A stretch of 19,667 nt of DNA. Source: Jatrophihabitans sp. GTDB lineage: Bacteria > Actinomycetota > Actinomycetes > Mycobacteriales > Jatrophihabitantaceae. The position numbers were made by a program, and so were the translations under genes. Position 1 is the first letter of the stretch. Every line of letters starts with the position of its first letter. Shown piece after piece: positions 1 through 7,605 of this stretch. The stretch is taken from the NCBI GenBank assembly GCA_004299665.1, contig SCQZ01000436.1, forward strand, positions 1 through 19,667, written 5' to 3'. The notes beneath the pieces were generated by a model. It was given only the letters and a program-made list of their open reading frames with translations, ran no database searches and had not been told where the DNA came from.

Positions 1-5
1 CGAGT

Positions 6-34
6 CCTGCTCGGCCTACGGCCGGCCGAGCAGG
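6..34 (-). terminator. Hairpin overlapping the end of the lysyltransferase-like gene
   Basis: An 11-bp perfect inverted repeat (CCTGCTCGGCC at 6-16, GGCCGAGCAGG at 24-34) encloses a 7-nt loop. The stem spans the last codons and the TAG stop (16-18) of the minus-strand gene. There is no T-tract, so it would be a GC-stem actinobacterial-type terminator rather than a classical one. Termination function is inferred. Confidence 0.5.
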
Positions 35-1890
35 CGCTTGAGCCGGTGCGGCCGGGTCAGGAACGCCTCGGCCTCCAGCGCCGCGAGCGCGACCCGGGGC
101 AGGTAGCGCGGGGACGGGAAGCAGATGAACCGCGGCGCCCACTCCGGCCGGAACTTGACGTTGAACCGGTACAGCGTCTGGATCTGCCACCACCGGGACG
201 CGAACAACAGCAGCCCCCGCCAGGCGCGCAGCACCGGCCCGGTGCCGATCCGCTCCCCCCGTTCGATCGCGTCCCGGAACACGGCGAAGTTCAGCGACAC
301 CCGGCTCATCCCGAGGTCGGCGCAGCGCCCGATCAGCGTGGCGATCATGTACTCGTTCAGCCCGTTGTCGGCGGTCCGGTCGCGGCGCATCAGTTCCAGC
401 GAGAGCCCGTCGGTGCCCCACGGGACGAACTGCAGCAGCCCGCGCAGCGCCCCGTCCTGCGTGGCGGTCACGATGACGCAGTCCGGGTCGGCCGCATCAC
501 CGAGCCGCGACAGCGCCATCGAGAAGCCGCGCTCGACCGCGTCCCCCCGCCACGCGTCGGCCGCCGCGACGAGGTCGGCGAACTCGGCCGCGCCCACGTC
601 GGCCGCGCGGCGCACCGTCACCTCGTAGCCGGCGCGCTCCACCCGGCCACAGGCCTGCCGCACGCCGCGCATGGTCCGTCCCGCGAGCGTGAACCCGTCG
701 GCCGCGACCACGGCCTCGTCCCCGAGTTCCAGCACCGACAGCCCGAGTTCGCGGTGGTACACCGTCGCCCCGAGTTCGCTGCACCCCATGACGGCGGGCA
801 CCCAGCCGTATTCGGCACTGAGCGCGCGGTAGGCGGCGAGCGCCCCCGGCCAGGCCTCCGGGTCACCGATCGGGTCGCCGCTGGCCAGCGCGACGCCGAG
901 GACCACCCGGTAGGTGACGGCGGCCTTGCCCGTCGTCGACCACACGACGGACTTGTCCCGCCGCAGGGCGAAGTAGCCGAGCGAGTCCCGGGCGCCGTGT
1001 CGTTCGAGCAGCGCACGCAGTTGTGCCTCGTCCTCGCCGGACAGCACGGCGATCGGCTCGGGTGCCCGCAGCACGAGCAGCGCGACGACCACGACCGTCA
1101 GCAGCCCGAAGCCGAGCAGCGTCCCGTGCACGATGTCGGCGACACGGTCGTGGCGGAACTGCAGCCCGCCGGACACGCCCACCAGCGCGGCCGTCACCTC
1201 GCGCAGCCGGGCGACGAACCCGGGCCGGCCGACCAGTTCGTGCGGGTACAGGTACAGCACGGCCAGTCCGTACGCGTAGGCGACCGCCAGGAACTGCACG
1301 AACACCCGGACCGCGAACCACCGGCTGTACGGGTCTGGCTTGGCGGTGAACTCGCGGCGGGCCCCGACGAGCAGTGCGAGCAGCAGCACCGACGCGACGA
1401 TCTGCGCCGGCCGGCGCTCGCCGTGGACGAGGTGGGCGGCGAACAGTGCCACGCTCGCCCCCACCGCGATCTGCCAGGCGCGCCGCTTGCGCCGCCGCAG
1501 TCCCGCCGCGATCCGCAGCAGCAGCAGGCCGGCGGCGGCGGTGACGGCGACCGCCGTGGTGGTCGCCGGGACGGGGATCACCCGGGTGATCGCGTGCACC
1601 CGCAGCCGGGTGCGCGGTAGCGCCGCGTCGATGAGGGCGAGCAGGCCGAGCAGCGCCGCCGCGCCGGCGATGATGCCGGGCGCCCGGCGCCGGTACGCGG
1701 CGCGGGTGCGCCCCCACACGTTGGCGACGCCGGACACCGGGCCATCGTCGCGGGGCGGGCGGGCGGCGGGCGAACCGCCCTCAGCCTGCGCGGTGCGCCG
1801 GCCGCCGACCCCGATGGTGTCGCGGATCACGCCGGACGGCGGGCCGGGCCCGCGTCTAGGGACGTTGGTCCCTGGGCCGCCGATCTTCAT
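16..1890 (-). CDS. MprF/LysX-type membrane aminoacyl-phosphatidylglycerol synthase (DUF2156 C-terminal domain)
   Basis: Predicted to transfer an amino acid, usually lysine, from aminoacyl-tRNA to phosphatidylglycerol in the inner membrane, which lowers surface charge and protects against cationic peptides. With the ATG at 1890 the product is 624 aa. The N-terminal half holds a run of hydrophobic helices, beginning with a segment rich in Ala, Leu and Ile after a basic, Pro/Arg-rich cytoplasmic tail. The C-terminal half is a GNAT-like DUF2156 domain (LGYFALRRDKS, GDPIGDPEAW, SLNFAVFRD) ending in the family signature LYRFNVKFRPEWAPRF. No lysyl-tRNA synthetase domain follows, unlike mycobacterial LysX. 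The frame stays open to 2061, but that would run into the divergent gene. The palindrome ends one base before ATG 1890 and there is no good RBS, so GTG 1830 is a serious alternative start. Family call secure; the amino acid transferred is unknown. Confidence 0.82.
   Translation of the reverse strand: MKIGGPGTNVPRRGPGPPSGVIRDTIGVGGRRTAQAEGGSPAARPPRDDGPVSGVANVWGRTRAAYRRRAPGIIAGAAALLGLLALIDAALPRTRLRVHAITRVIPVPATTTAVAVTAAAGLLLLRIAAGLRRRKRRAWQIAVGASVALFAAHLVHGERRPAQIVASVLLLALLVGARREFTAKPDPYSRWFAVRVFVQFLAVAYAYGLAVLYLYPHELVGRPGFVARLREVTAALVGVSGGLQFRHDRVADIVHGTLLGFGLLTVVVVALLVLRAPEPIAVLSGEDEAQLRALLERHGARDSLGYFALRRDKSVVWSTTGKAAVTYRVVLGVALASGDPIGDPEAWPGALAAYRALSAEYGWVPAVMGCSELGATVYHRELGLSVLELGDEAVVAADGFTLAGRTMRGVRQACGRVERAGYEVTVRRAADVGAAEFADLVAAADAWRGDAVERGFSMALSRLGDAADPDCVIVTATQDGALRGLLQFVPWGTDGLSLELMRRDRTADNGLNEYMIATLIGRCADLGMSRVSLNFAVFRDAIERGERIGTGPVLRAWRGLLLFASRWWQIQTLYRFNVKFRPEWAPRFICFPSPRYLPRVALAALEAEAFLTRPHRLKRLLGRP
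1858..1873. promoter_or_regulatory. DosR-box-like palindrome GGGAC-N4-GTCCC
   Basis: AGGGAC-GTTG-GTCCCT is a perfect 6-bp inverted repeat with a 4-nt centre. Its core has the half-sites and spacing of the mycobacterial DosR/DevR box (GGGAC-N4-GTCCC), but the centre and flanks do not match the full consensus. It lies inside the lysyltransferase-like gene if translation starts at 1890, and in the upstream region if it starts at GTG 1830. It is about 70-80 bp upstream of the nitronate monooxygenase start. In GC-rich coding DNA such a match can arise by chance. Confidence 0.25.
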
Positions 1891-1891
1891 C

Positions 1892-1911
1892 AACCTACGG
1901 TTGCGTAGGTT
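1892..1911. promoter_or_regulatory. Palindromic operator candidate in the divergent promoter region
   Basis: AACCTACG-GTTG-CGTAGGTT is a perfect 8-bp inverted repeat with a 4-nt spacer, in the only gap (1891-1939) between the divergent lysyltransferase-like and nitronate monooxygenase genes. Each arm carries TAGGTT, a TANNNT hexamer that could serve as a -10 element in either direction (1906-1911 plus strand, 1892-1897 minus strand). The symmetry and place suggest a repressor site, for example for a TetR-family dimer, controlling both genes. The regulator is not in this window. Confidence 0.55.
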
Positions 1912-1939
1912 ACGCCTGCGTCGATCGGAAGGGCCGCTC

Positions 1940-3406
1940 ATGGACGAACCGCCTCGTGTCATCCAGGGCGGCATGGGGGTCGGCGTATCCAGGTGGCAGT
2001 TGGCCCGGGCGGTATCGCGTGGCGGTGGGCTCGGGGTCGTCTCCGGGACCGCGCTGGACACCGTGCTCGCGCGCCGACTGCAGGACGGCGACCCGGACGG
2101 CGCGATGCGCCGGGCGCTGGCGGCCTTCCCGAACCCGGGCGCCGCCGACCGGATCGTGCAGCGCTACTTCCGCCCGGGCGGGCGCGCGGGCCGGCCCTAC
2201 CGGCCGGTGCCCAAGCTCACCGTGTCGCAGAGCCCGGCGAGTCAGGAACTCGCGATCGCTGCCAACTTCGCCGAGGTCTGGTCGGCCAAGCAGGGTCACG
2301 GCGCAGCGGTCGGGATCAACTACCTCGAGACGATCCAGATGGCCACGCCGGCGGCGGCGCTCGGGGCGCTGCTCGCCGGGGTGGACTACGTGCTGATGGG
2401 CGCCGGGATCCCGCGGGAGATCCCCCGGCTGCTGTCCGACCTGGCCGCCGGGCGGCGCGCCGGGGTGCGGGTCGACGTGGCCGGCAGCCGGGACGAGTAC
2501 CGGGTCCACGTCGACCCCGCACAGGTGCTCGGCGCCGGGTCGTGCACCCTGCGGCGGCCGAGGTTCCTGGCGGTCGTCTCGCACCCGACGTTGGCCGCCT
2601 ACCTGGCACGCGACGCCGCGACCCGGCCGGAGGGTTTCGTCGTCGAGGGGCCGGTCGCCGGCGGGCACAACGCGCCGCCGCGGGGGCGGCTCACGCTGGA
2701 CCAGGGCGGCGAGCCGCGCTACGGGCCGCGCGACGTGGCGGACCCGGCCGCGATGGTCGGCGTCGGCCTGCCGTTCTGGCTCGCCGGCGGCTACGGCACG
2801 CCCGAGCGCTACGACCAGGCGCGCGCCGCGGGGGCATCGGGTGTGCAGGTCGGCAGCGCGTTCGCCCTCGCCGCCGAGTCCGGGCTGGACCCGCAGTTGC
2901 GGCGGCGGCTGCTCGACGAGATCGGGGCGGGCCGGTTGACCGTGCGGACCGATCCCCACGCCTCCCCGACCGGCTTCCCGTTCAAGATCGCCGATCTGGA
3001 GGGCACGCTGTCCGACGCGCGGGTGTACCGGGCCCGGCCGCGCCAGTGCGATCTGAGCTACCTGCGCACCCCGTTCCTCGACGCCGGCGGTAAGGTCCGC
3101 TACCGGTGCAGCGCAGAACCGGTCGCCGACTACGTCCGCAAGGGCGGGGACGCCGCCGACGCCGCCGGGAGCCGGTGCCTGTGCAACGGCCTGGTGGCCG
3201 ACGTCGGGCTCGGGCAGACTCGCCGGGACGGCTACCGCGAGCCTGCGCTGGTGACCTTCGGCGCCGACCTGGAGGCGATCCGGCACCTCGCCGCCCGCTA
3301 CCCGCAGGGCTGGACGGCGGCCGAGGTGCTGAGCTGGATCAGCGGCCGAACCGGCGAGGCGGGCGACGGCCCATCCGTCGGACAGGGCACGGTAACCACT
3401 CGGTGA
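1940..3406 (+). CDS. Nitronate monooxygenase / 2-nitropropane dioxygenase family, long form
   Basis: FMN-dependent TIM-barrel enzyme of the COG2070 family, which oxidises alkyl nitronates or related carbanions. The 488-residue product shows the family's opening IQGGMGVGVS (8-17), the phosphate-binding region GYGTPERYDQARAAGASGVQVGSAFAL (284-310) and a conserved EGPVAGGHNAPPRG (236-249) with H243, the usual catalytic or substrate His position. It is longer than the common 320-360 aa form and has a C-terminal extension with cysteines C370, C390, C413 and C415 (QCDLSYLR, YRCSAEP, RCLCNGL). The ATG at 1940 is chosen because GGAAGG lies at 1927-1932; the frame is open further upstream, but that would overlap the divergent gene. 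A 10-nt gap leads to the next gene, so the two are probably co-transcribed. The physiological substrate is unknown. Confidence 0.88.
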   Translation: MDEPPRVIQGGMGVGVSRWQLARAVSRGGGLGVVSGTALDTVLARRLQDGDPDGAMRRALAAFPNPGAADRIVQRYFRPGGRAGRPYRPVPKLTVSQSPASQELAIAANFAEVWSAKQGHGAAVGINYLETIQMATPAAALGALLAGVDYVLMGAGIPREIPRLLSDLAAGRRAGVRVDVAGSRDEYRVHVDPAQVLGAGSCTLRRPRFLAVVSHPTLAAYLARDAATRPEGFVVEGPVAGGHNAPPRGRLTLDQGGEPRYGPRDVADPAAMVGVGLPFWLAGGYGTPERYDQARAAGASGVQVGSAFALAAESGLDPQLRRRLLDEIGAGRLTVRTDPHASPTGFPFKIADLEGTLSDARVYRARPRQCDLSYLRTPFLDAGGKVRYRCSAEPVADYVRKGGDAADAAGSRCLCNGLVADVGLGQTRRDGYREPALVTFGADLEAIRHLAARYPQGWTAAEVLSWISGRTGEAGDGPSVGQGTVTTR

Positions 3407-3416
3407 AGGAGCGCGG

Positions 3417-3896
3417 ATGAGTTCGGGCCTGTACGACCTGGCCCTGTTCCTGCACCTGTTCGGCGCGTTCTCCCTGGTGTCGGGCACGGTGGTGGCCGGG
3501 GTCGGCTTCGAGATCGCCCGCAGGCGACGCAGTTGTGCCGAGATAGCCCTGGCACTGAGCGTCAGTCGCATCGGCGCGCTGCTGCTCGTGGCCGGTGCCA
3601 CCCTTGCGGCCGGATTCGGCCTGTGGCTGGTCGCGCTCGGGCACTGGGGCTGGGGAGCGCCCTGGGTCGACCTCGCCATCGCGGCACTGATCGTCATCGC
3701 GGCGGTCGGCGGGTATGCCGGGCAACCGGCCAAGCGGGCCCGGCGGCTCGCGGTCCACCTGTCCGGCGAGGGGCGAGAACCCACCCCGCAACTGATCGCA
3801 CTGCTCAACGACCGGATCGCACTCGCCCTGAACTACGCCGCCGCGGTGATCCTGGTCGGCATCGTCGTCGACATGGTCTTCAAGCCCGGCGCCTGA
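3417..3896 (+). CDS. Small four-helix membrane protein (DUF2269-like)
   Basis: 159 aa with four clear hydrophobic segments, near residues 8-30, 52-75, 83-101 and 135-156. The first contains a His in FLHLFGAF, an arrangement seen in small predicted integral membrane proteins of the DUF2269 type. The loop between helices 3 and 4 is basic (PAKRARRLAVH). AAGGAG at 3406-3411 gives a good RBS for ATG 3417 and overlaps the stop of the upstream nitronate monooxygenase gene, so the two are likely translationally linked. No catalytic motif is visible and no function can be assigned; the family call rests on size, topology and the HLFGAF-type first helix. Confidence 0.8.
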   Translation: MSSGLYDLALFLHLFGAFSLVSGTVVAGVGFEIARRRRSCAEIALALSVSRIGALLLVAGATLAAGFGLWLVALGHWGWGAPWVDLAIAALIVIAAVGGYAGQPAKRARRLAVHLSGEGREPTPQLIALLNDRIALALNYAAAVILVGIVVDMVFKPGA

Positions 3897-3905
3897 GCCC
3901 GTCCG

Positions 3906-3936
3906 GCGTCGCGCCGCCGCATCAGCGGCGCGACGC
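3906..3936. terminator. Bidirectional hairpin between convergent genes
   Basis: A perfect 12-bp stem (GCGTCGCGCCGC at 3906-3917, GCGGCGCGACGC at 3925-3936) with a 7-nt loop fills most of the 57-bp gap between the membrane protein gene ending at 3896 (plus) and the amidohydrolase gene ending at 3954 (minus). It has no T-tract. Placement between convergent stops supports a terminator used from both sides. Confidence 0.75.
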
Positions 3937-3953
3937 GGTGCCGTCCGTTCGCG

Positions 3954-5180
3954 CTAGCGCGGATGCGGACTGACGACGCGGCCCCGGGAGATCACCAGGC
4001 GCGGCGCGGCGTGATCGCGCAGGACGTCGACGACGCGGCCGGCGTGCTGCAGACACAGGTCGGCCGCGTTGCCCACGGCGATGCGGTGGCCGGTCAGGCC
4101 CATCGCGGACGCGGCCAGGGTGGTCACCATCTCGATCAACCTGCGCTGGTCGGCGGCGGTGCGGAAGTCCAGCAGGTGCGCGGCCAGGAATGCCACTTCG
4201 AGCATGTTGTTCCGGCCGAACGGGTAGTAGGCGTCCTCGATGTCGTCCTGGCCGAGCGCGACCGGCAGCCCGGCGTCGAGGAACTCCCGCACCGGCAGGT
4301 GGAGCGGGCCGGTGTGGGGGTCGGAGACGAAGCTCAGGCCGGCGCGTCGTGCCAGTCCGATCAGCCGCTGCACGGCGGGCGGCTCGTAGCGGCCGACGGC
4401 GCGTGCGTGGCAGGCCGTCCCGCGCCCCGTCAACCCGTGAGCGATCATCGCCTCGGCCAGCATCGCGGTCGTCCGCAACGAGGCGTCCCCGGCGTCGTCG
4501 GTCAGCATCGCGACGCGCTTTCCGGTGCGGGCGGCGAGCGCGCAGGCCCACTGCACGTGCCGGTCGGCGTCGGCGTCCGAGAACTCCACCCACGGGATCC
4601 CGCCGACGACGTCGGCGCCCTGCGCAACCGCCTGCTCGCACAGTTCCCGCGCGTCCGGGTCGTGGACGAGGCCGTCCTGCGGGAACGCCACGATCCGCAC
4701 GTCGAGAAGGTCGGCGAACTCCTCCCGGACGGCGGCCACGGCCTCGAACCCGCGCATCCCGGCCGCCGCGTCCAGGTCGACGAACGCCTGGATGTGCAGG
4801 TTCCCGAAGCGGACTGCGTCCGTGAGCGCGCGCCGGATCCGTGGGATCGCGACGTCGAGGTCGTAGTGCGCCTTCATCGCCGACGCGTACCTGATCGAGT
4901 CGAGCGCCGCGTCCATGGCTCCGCCGGTGTACGCGGTCAGCGCGCCCTCGCCCGCGTCGTCCAGCGTGAAGACCTTGTCCAGATGAAGATGCGCGTTGAC
5001 GAACGACTCGGTCACCAGGCCACCTTCGGCCGCGACCACCAGCTGCGCCGCGGGAGTCGGCCGACCCGACGCGGGGCCGATCCAGGCATACCGGTCACCG
5101 GCGATGCCGATCGACACCACCGATCCGTCGAGCAGCCTGGCGTCCGTGATCAGGACGTCGAGCGGGCCTGCGTCGGTCAT
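3954..5180 (-). CDS. Cytosine-deaminase-like amidohydrolase with altered metal motif
   Basis: 408-residue TIM-barrel amidohydrolase related to CodA/AtzC-type deaminases. Visible family features are NAHLHLDKVFT (62-72; H64 and H66 metal ligands), VRIVAFPQDG (161-170), GIPWVE (194-199), TACHARAVG (255-263; H258) and LGQDDIEDAYYPFGRNNMLEV (309-329; D312 is the ligand Asp). In the segment where CodA has HCDE, with a metal-binding His and catalytic Glu, this protein reads AMLTDDAGD (224-232). By my alignment L226 replaces the His and D229 the Glu, while the rest of the site is intact. This argues against plain cytosine deaminase activity; the protein may act on another cyclic amide or amine, or may have lost activity. 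It lies 257 bp downstream of the catabolic operon on the same strand and may or may not be co-transcribed. Start ATG 5180 has no strong RBS. Confidence 0.82.
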   Translation of the reverse strand: MTDAGPLDVLITDARLLDGSVVSIGIAGDRYAWIGPASGRPTPAAQLVVAAEGGLVTESFVNAHLHLDKVFTLDDAGEGALTAYTGGAMDAALDSIRYASAMKAHYDLDVAIPRIRRALTDAVRFGNLHIQAFVDLDAAAGMRGFEAVAAVREEFADLLDVRIVAFPQDGLVHDPDARELCEQAVAQGADVVGGIPWVEFSDADADRHVQWACALAARTGKRVAMLTDDAGDASLRTTAMLAEAMIAHGLTGRGTACHARAVGRYEPPAVQRLIGLARRAGLSFVSDPHTGPLHLPVREFLDAGLPVALGQDDIEDAYYPFGRNNMLEVAFLAAHLLDFRTAADQRRLIEMVTTLAASAMGLTGHRIAVGNAADLCLQHAGRVVDVLRDHAAPRLVISRGRVVSPHPR

Positions 5181-5437
5181 GCCCGACAGTGTCGCGCACC
5201 CGGCAGCGATGTCCGGTCACGTGCGCCCGCTTCCCGCCGGCGGTTTGAGAACACGCAAGAAGCTGTCGGCAGCGGTCAGCCGCGCCCCGTACCGAGAACG
5301 CGCGCCGCTAGCCGGACTGTCACCTGCCGAGAGCGGCTGCGAGGTCGGCGAGGGCGACTGCTGGGACGAGGCGGGTGCGCCGGAAGCGGCGAGCGGGAGG
5401 CATGGGTCGAGCGAGTCCTCTCACAACGGCGAGCCAT
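5181..5437. other. 257-bp intergenic stretch
   Basis: This separates the stop of the NicC-like gene from the start of the amidohydrolase gene; both are on the minus strand. It holds no convincing coding region, no repeat of the TTAG-N2-CTAA operator and no strong long hairpin. The only local symmetries are short GC palindromes such as CCGCCGGCGG. Its size allows an independent amidohydrolase promoter, but I cannot place one. Confidence 0.5.
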
Positions 5438-6583
5438 TCACGGTGCAGCCAGCGGTGTTGTCCACGCGTCGTAGCCGTAGACCCAGTCACCATTGGCGGA
5501 GTCCTTGAGCCACTCGTTGCCCCTGGAGGCGATCTGGATACGCGCGGTGCGCTCATGCCGGGCCGCCTCGTAGCCTTTGAGCGCGGCCGGCGGGTCATCC
5601 GGACGGGCCGCGAGATGGCGAGCCAGAACCACGGCGTCCTCGATCGCCTGCCCGGCGCCCTGGGCCATGAAGGGCATCATCGGGTGGCACGCGTCACCCA
5701 GGAGGGTGACCGCGCCGACCGACCAGGCCGGGAGCGGGTCCCGCACGTACAACGCGGAGATGAGCACTTCGTCGCACGCGTCGAGCAGGGCGCGCGCGTG
5801 CGGGTGGAACGTTGCGTAGGCCGTCCGCAACTCGAGGACGTCCCCCGGTGTGGTCCACGACTCGTGCCGCCACGAGTCCATCGGCGTGGTCGCGAACACG
5901 AAGACCTCCGTGCCACGTGTCAACGGGAAGGCGACGATCTGCGTCGCCGGGTCCGGCCCCCACCACTTCGTGAACGCATCCAGATCGGGTACGGCAAGTC
6001 GTTCGCGGGGGACGACGGCGCGATAGGCGACTACCCCGGTGAACACCGGATGTTCAGGGCCGAACAACGCGGTCCGGACGACGGAGTGGATACCGTCGGC
6101 GCCGACGATCACGCCCGCGTGCTGCGTCCCGCCGTCGCCGAAGTGCAGGAGGCTGCCGTCGACCCCCGCCTCGAGACCGACGACCTTCGCCTCGGTGCGC
6201 ACGATTCCGTCCGGCAGCGCTGCATGGAGGGCTTCGAGCAGATCAGCGCGGTGCATGGTCAATTGGGGCGATCCGTACCGCTGTTCTGCGGCGTCGGACA
6301 TCTCGAGCCGTGACGTCTCACTGCCGGTGTCCCACGTACGGCTGATCCGATATGTGGGCCGGGCGGCTGTGCCGCGAAGGGCATCCCCCACTCCGAGGCC
6401 GTCCAAGGCCCGGACGGCATTCGGAGTCAGGTTGATGTCGGCACCCACCCGGCCGTAGCGCGACGCCTGCTCGTACACGGCACACTCGATGCCCGCCCGG
6501 TTCAGGGCGAGGGCTGCGGACAGCCCCCCAACCCCTCCCCCGCAGACAGCAACCCCCAATGGCCTCCTACTTGATGAACTCAT
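5438..6583 (-). CDS. NicC-like FAD-dependent aromatic monooxygenase
   Basis: Group A flavoprotein hydroxylase, 381 aa, using FAD and NAD(P)H to hydroxylate an aromatic ring. Features are the N-terminal dinucleotide fold CGGGVGG (14-20) ending at acidic E38, the DG motif VGADGIHS (160-167), and GDACHPMMPFMAQGAGQAIEDA (296-317), the second FAD-binding motif. The C-terminal WVYGYD signature and the flanking pattern closely recall 6-hydroxynicotinate 3-monooxygenase (NicC), with salicylate hydroxylases as the next best match; the substrate is therefore probably a hydroxylated aromatic or pyridine acid. It is the last gene of the operon and overlaps the preceding gene by 17 nt. The ATG at 6583 has no RBS of its own, whereas an in-frame TTG at 6559 has AGGAGG at 6563-6568, though only 3 nt away, and would start right at the Rossmann strand (373 aa). 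Confidence 0.87.
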   Translation of the reverse strand: MSSSSRRPLGVAVCGGGVGGLSAALALNRAGIECAVYEQASRYGRVGADINLTPNAVRALDGLGVGDALRGTAARPTYRISRTWDTGSETSRLEMSDAAEQRYGSPQLTMHRADLLEALHAALPDGIVRTEAKVVGLEAGVDGSLLHFGDGGTQHAGVIVGADGIHSVVRTALFGPEHPVFTGVVAYRAVVPRERLAVPDLDAFTKWWGPDPATQIVAFPLTRGTEVFVFATTPMDSWRHESWTTPGDVLELRTAYATFHPHARALLDACDEVLISALYVRDPLPAWSVGAVTLLGDACHPMMPFMAQGAGQAIEDAVVLARHLAARPDDPPAALKGYEAARHERTARIQIASRGNEWLKDSANGDWVYGYDAWTTPLAAP

Positions 6584-7580
6584 CGGTCACGAAGTCCGTC
6601 GCCGGTTTGTCGCCGGGCACGTTGCCGTACTGCTTCAGCAACGCCAGGGCAGCGGTCGCCGCGCTCGGGGAGATCCACCCGGTCGGGTGCCCCTTGGCCG
6701 CGTCTGTCTTGACCAGTGGCAGGACCAGATCCAACTCGTTCCGCGCCCGCGTCTTGTCGTAATCGGGGTACGCCTTGACGAAGCTGTCGATCGCGGCACC
6801 GGGATTGGCGAGCGTCGCGTCGACCGACTCCTGCGCGGCGGTGACGAACTTCTGCACCAGATCCTTGTGAGAGTTCAACTCGTCCGGCGAGGCGACGAGG
6901 TACCAGCCTGGCGTGTTGATGCCGGCGCTCGAGTACATCAGGGCGTCGGTCGCGGTGCCCTTGGCCTGCAGGGTCGCCTGCACCAAGATCGTGGTAGCGA
7001 CGGCATCGACGCTTCCGGTCGCCAGCGCAGTCAGTTTGGGTCCGGGCTGCATGCTCACCTCGGTGACCTTGGACTTGTCGACGCCGGCCTTCTCCAGCAC
7101 GGCCGGGAGCAACGTCGACGGCCCGTCGCCTGCCGTGATGGCCACCTTCTTCCCTACCAACTGCGAGAAGCTGGTGATCGGAGCGCTCTTCGGCGACAGG
7201 ATCGCGAAGGATCCACCGTCGAAGACACTCATGACCGCCTTGCCGCCGAGGCCCTTCGACGCGGCCGTCAGCCAGGTTCCGCCGTCAACGAGTCCGAAGT
7301 TGTCCGAGTTGTTGGACACCGTCTGCGCCGTCGTCGCCGAGCCCTTGCCGTCCTCGATGTTGAGGCTGATCCCCTCCTTCTTGAAGTAGCCCTGCTCGAT
7401 GCCGTACGTCCATATGGCGTCCTTGCCCGTGTGGATGAAGTCGAGCCGAAGGGAGACCGGCTGTTCGGAAGAACTCGGGGAAGCGCCTCCGGAACTGCTG
7501 CATGCTGTCGCGGTCAGCGCTGCGGCCGAGAGCAGTGCGATGGCGGCGGCTGCACGACGAAGAGTGGAACGGGGGCCCAT
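6567..7580 (-). CDS. ABC transporter substrate-binding lipoprotein, NitT/TauT (NMT1/SsuA-like)
   Basis: 337-residue periplasmic-type binding protein that would be membrane-anchored in this Gram-positive. It has a basic N-terminus, a hydrophobic Ala/Leu signal and a relaxed lipobox ending at C27 (LTATAC), followed by a Ser/Gly linker. The mature part begins with the family's SLRLDFIHTGKDAIWTYGIEQGYFKKEGI and contains the hinge segment KVAITAGDGPSTLLPAVLEKAGV, typical of NMT1/THI5-like and sulfonate or nitrate binding proteins. It follows the permease gene by 25 nt with AAGGA as RBS. In this context the ligand is expected to be the substrate of the catabolic operon rather than a sulfonate or thiamine precursor, but this is inference. 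Confidence 0.9.
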   Translation of the reverse strand: MGPRSTLRRAAAAIALLSAAALTATACSSSGGASPSSSEQPVSLRLDFIHTGKDAIWTYGIEQGYFKKEGISLNIEDGKGSATTAQTVSNNSDNFGLVDGGTWLTAASKGLGGKAVMSVFDGGSFAILSPKSAPITSFSQLVGKKVAITAGDGPSTLLPAVLEKAGVDKSKVTEVSMQPGPKLTALATGSVDAVATTILVQATLQAKGTATDALMYSSAGINTPGWYLVASPDELNSHKDLVQKFVTAAQESVDATLANPGAAIDSFVKAYPDYDKTRARNELDLVLPLVKTDAAKGHPTGWISPSAATAALALLKQYGNVPGDKPATDFVTDEFIK

Positions 7581-7605
7581 GACGGGGTCCTTTCGTGGAG
7601 TGGGG

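Noticed and set aside
46..1620. Long open plus-strand frame opposite the lysyltransferase-like gene
   Set aside because: Composition is Arg/Pro/His/Gln-rich with no recognisable domain, and the opposite strand encodes a clear membrane protein family. It is an antisense artefact of high GC.
1910..3808. 632-residue open minus-strand frame
   Set aside because: It lies antisense to the nitronate monooxygenase and the membrane protein, which have clear motifs and RBSs; its own translation is low-complexity with no family features.
5181..5437. Hidden small gene or terminator between the NicC-like and amidohydrolase genes
   Set aside because: Open frames here are fragments of low-complexity translation without RBS, and the hairpins are short GC palindromes no better than background.
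3963..5474. 503-residue open plus-strand frame
   Set aside because: Antisense to the amidohydrolase gene with its conserved motifs; Arg/Gly/Val-rich translation with no domain.
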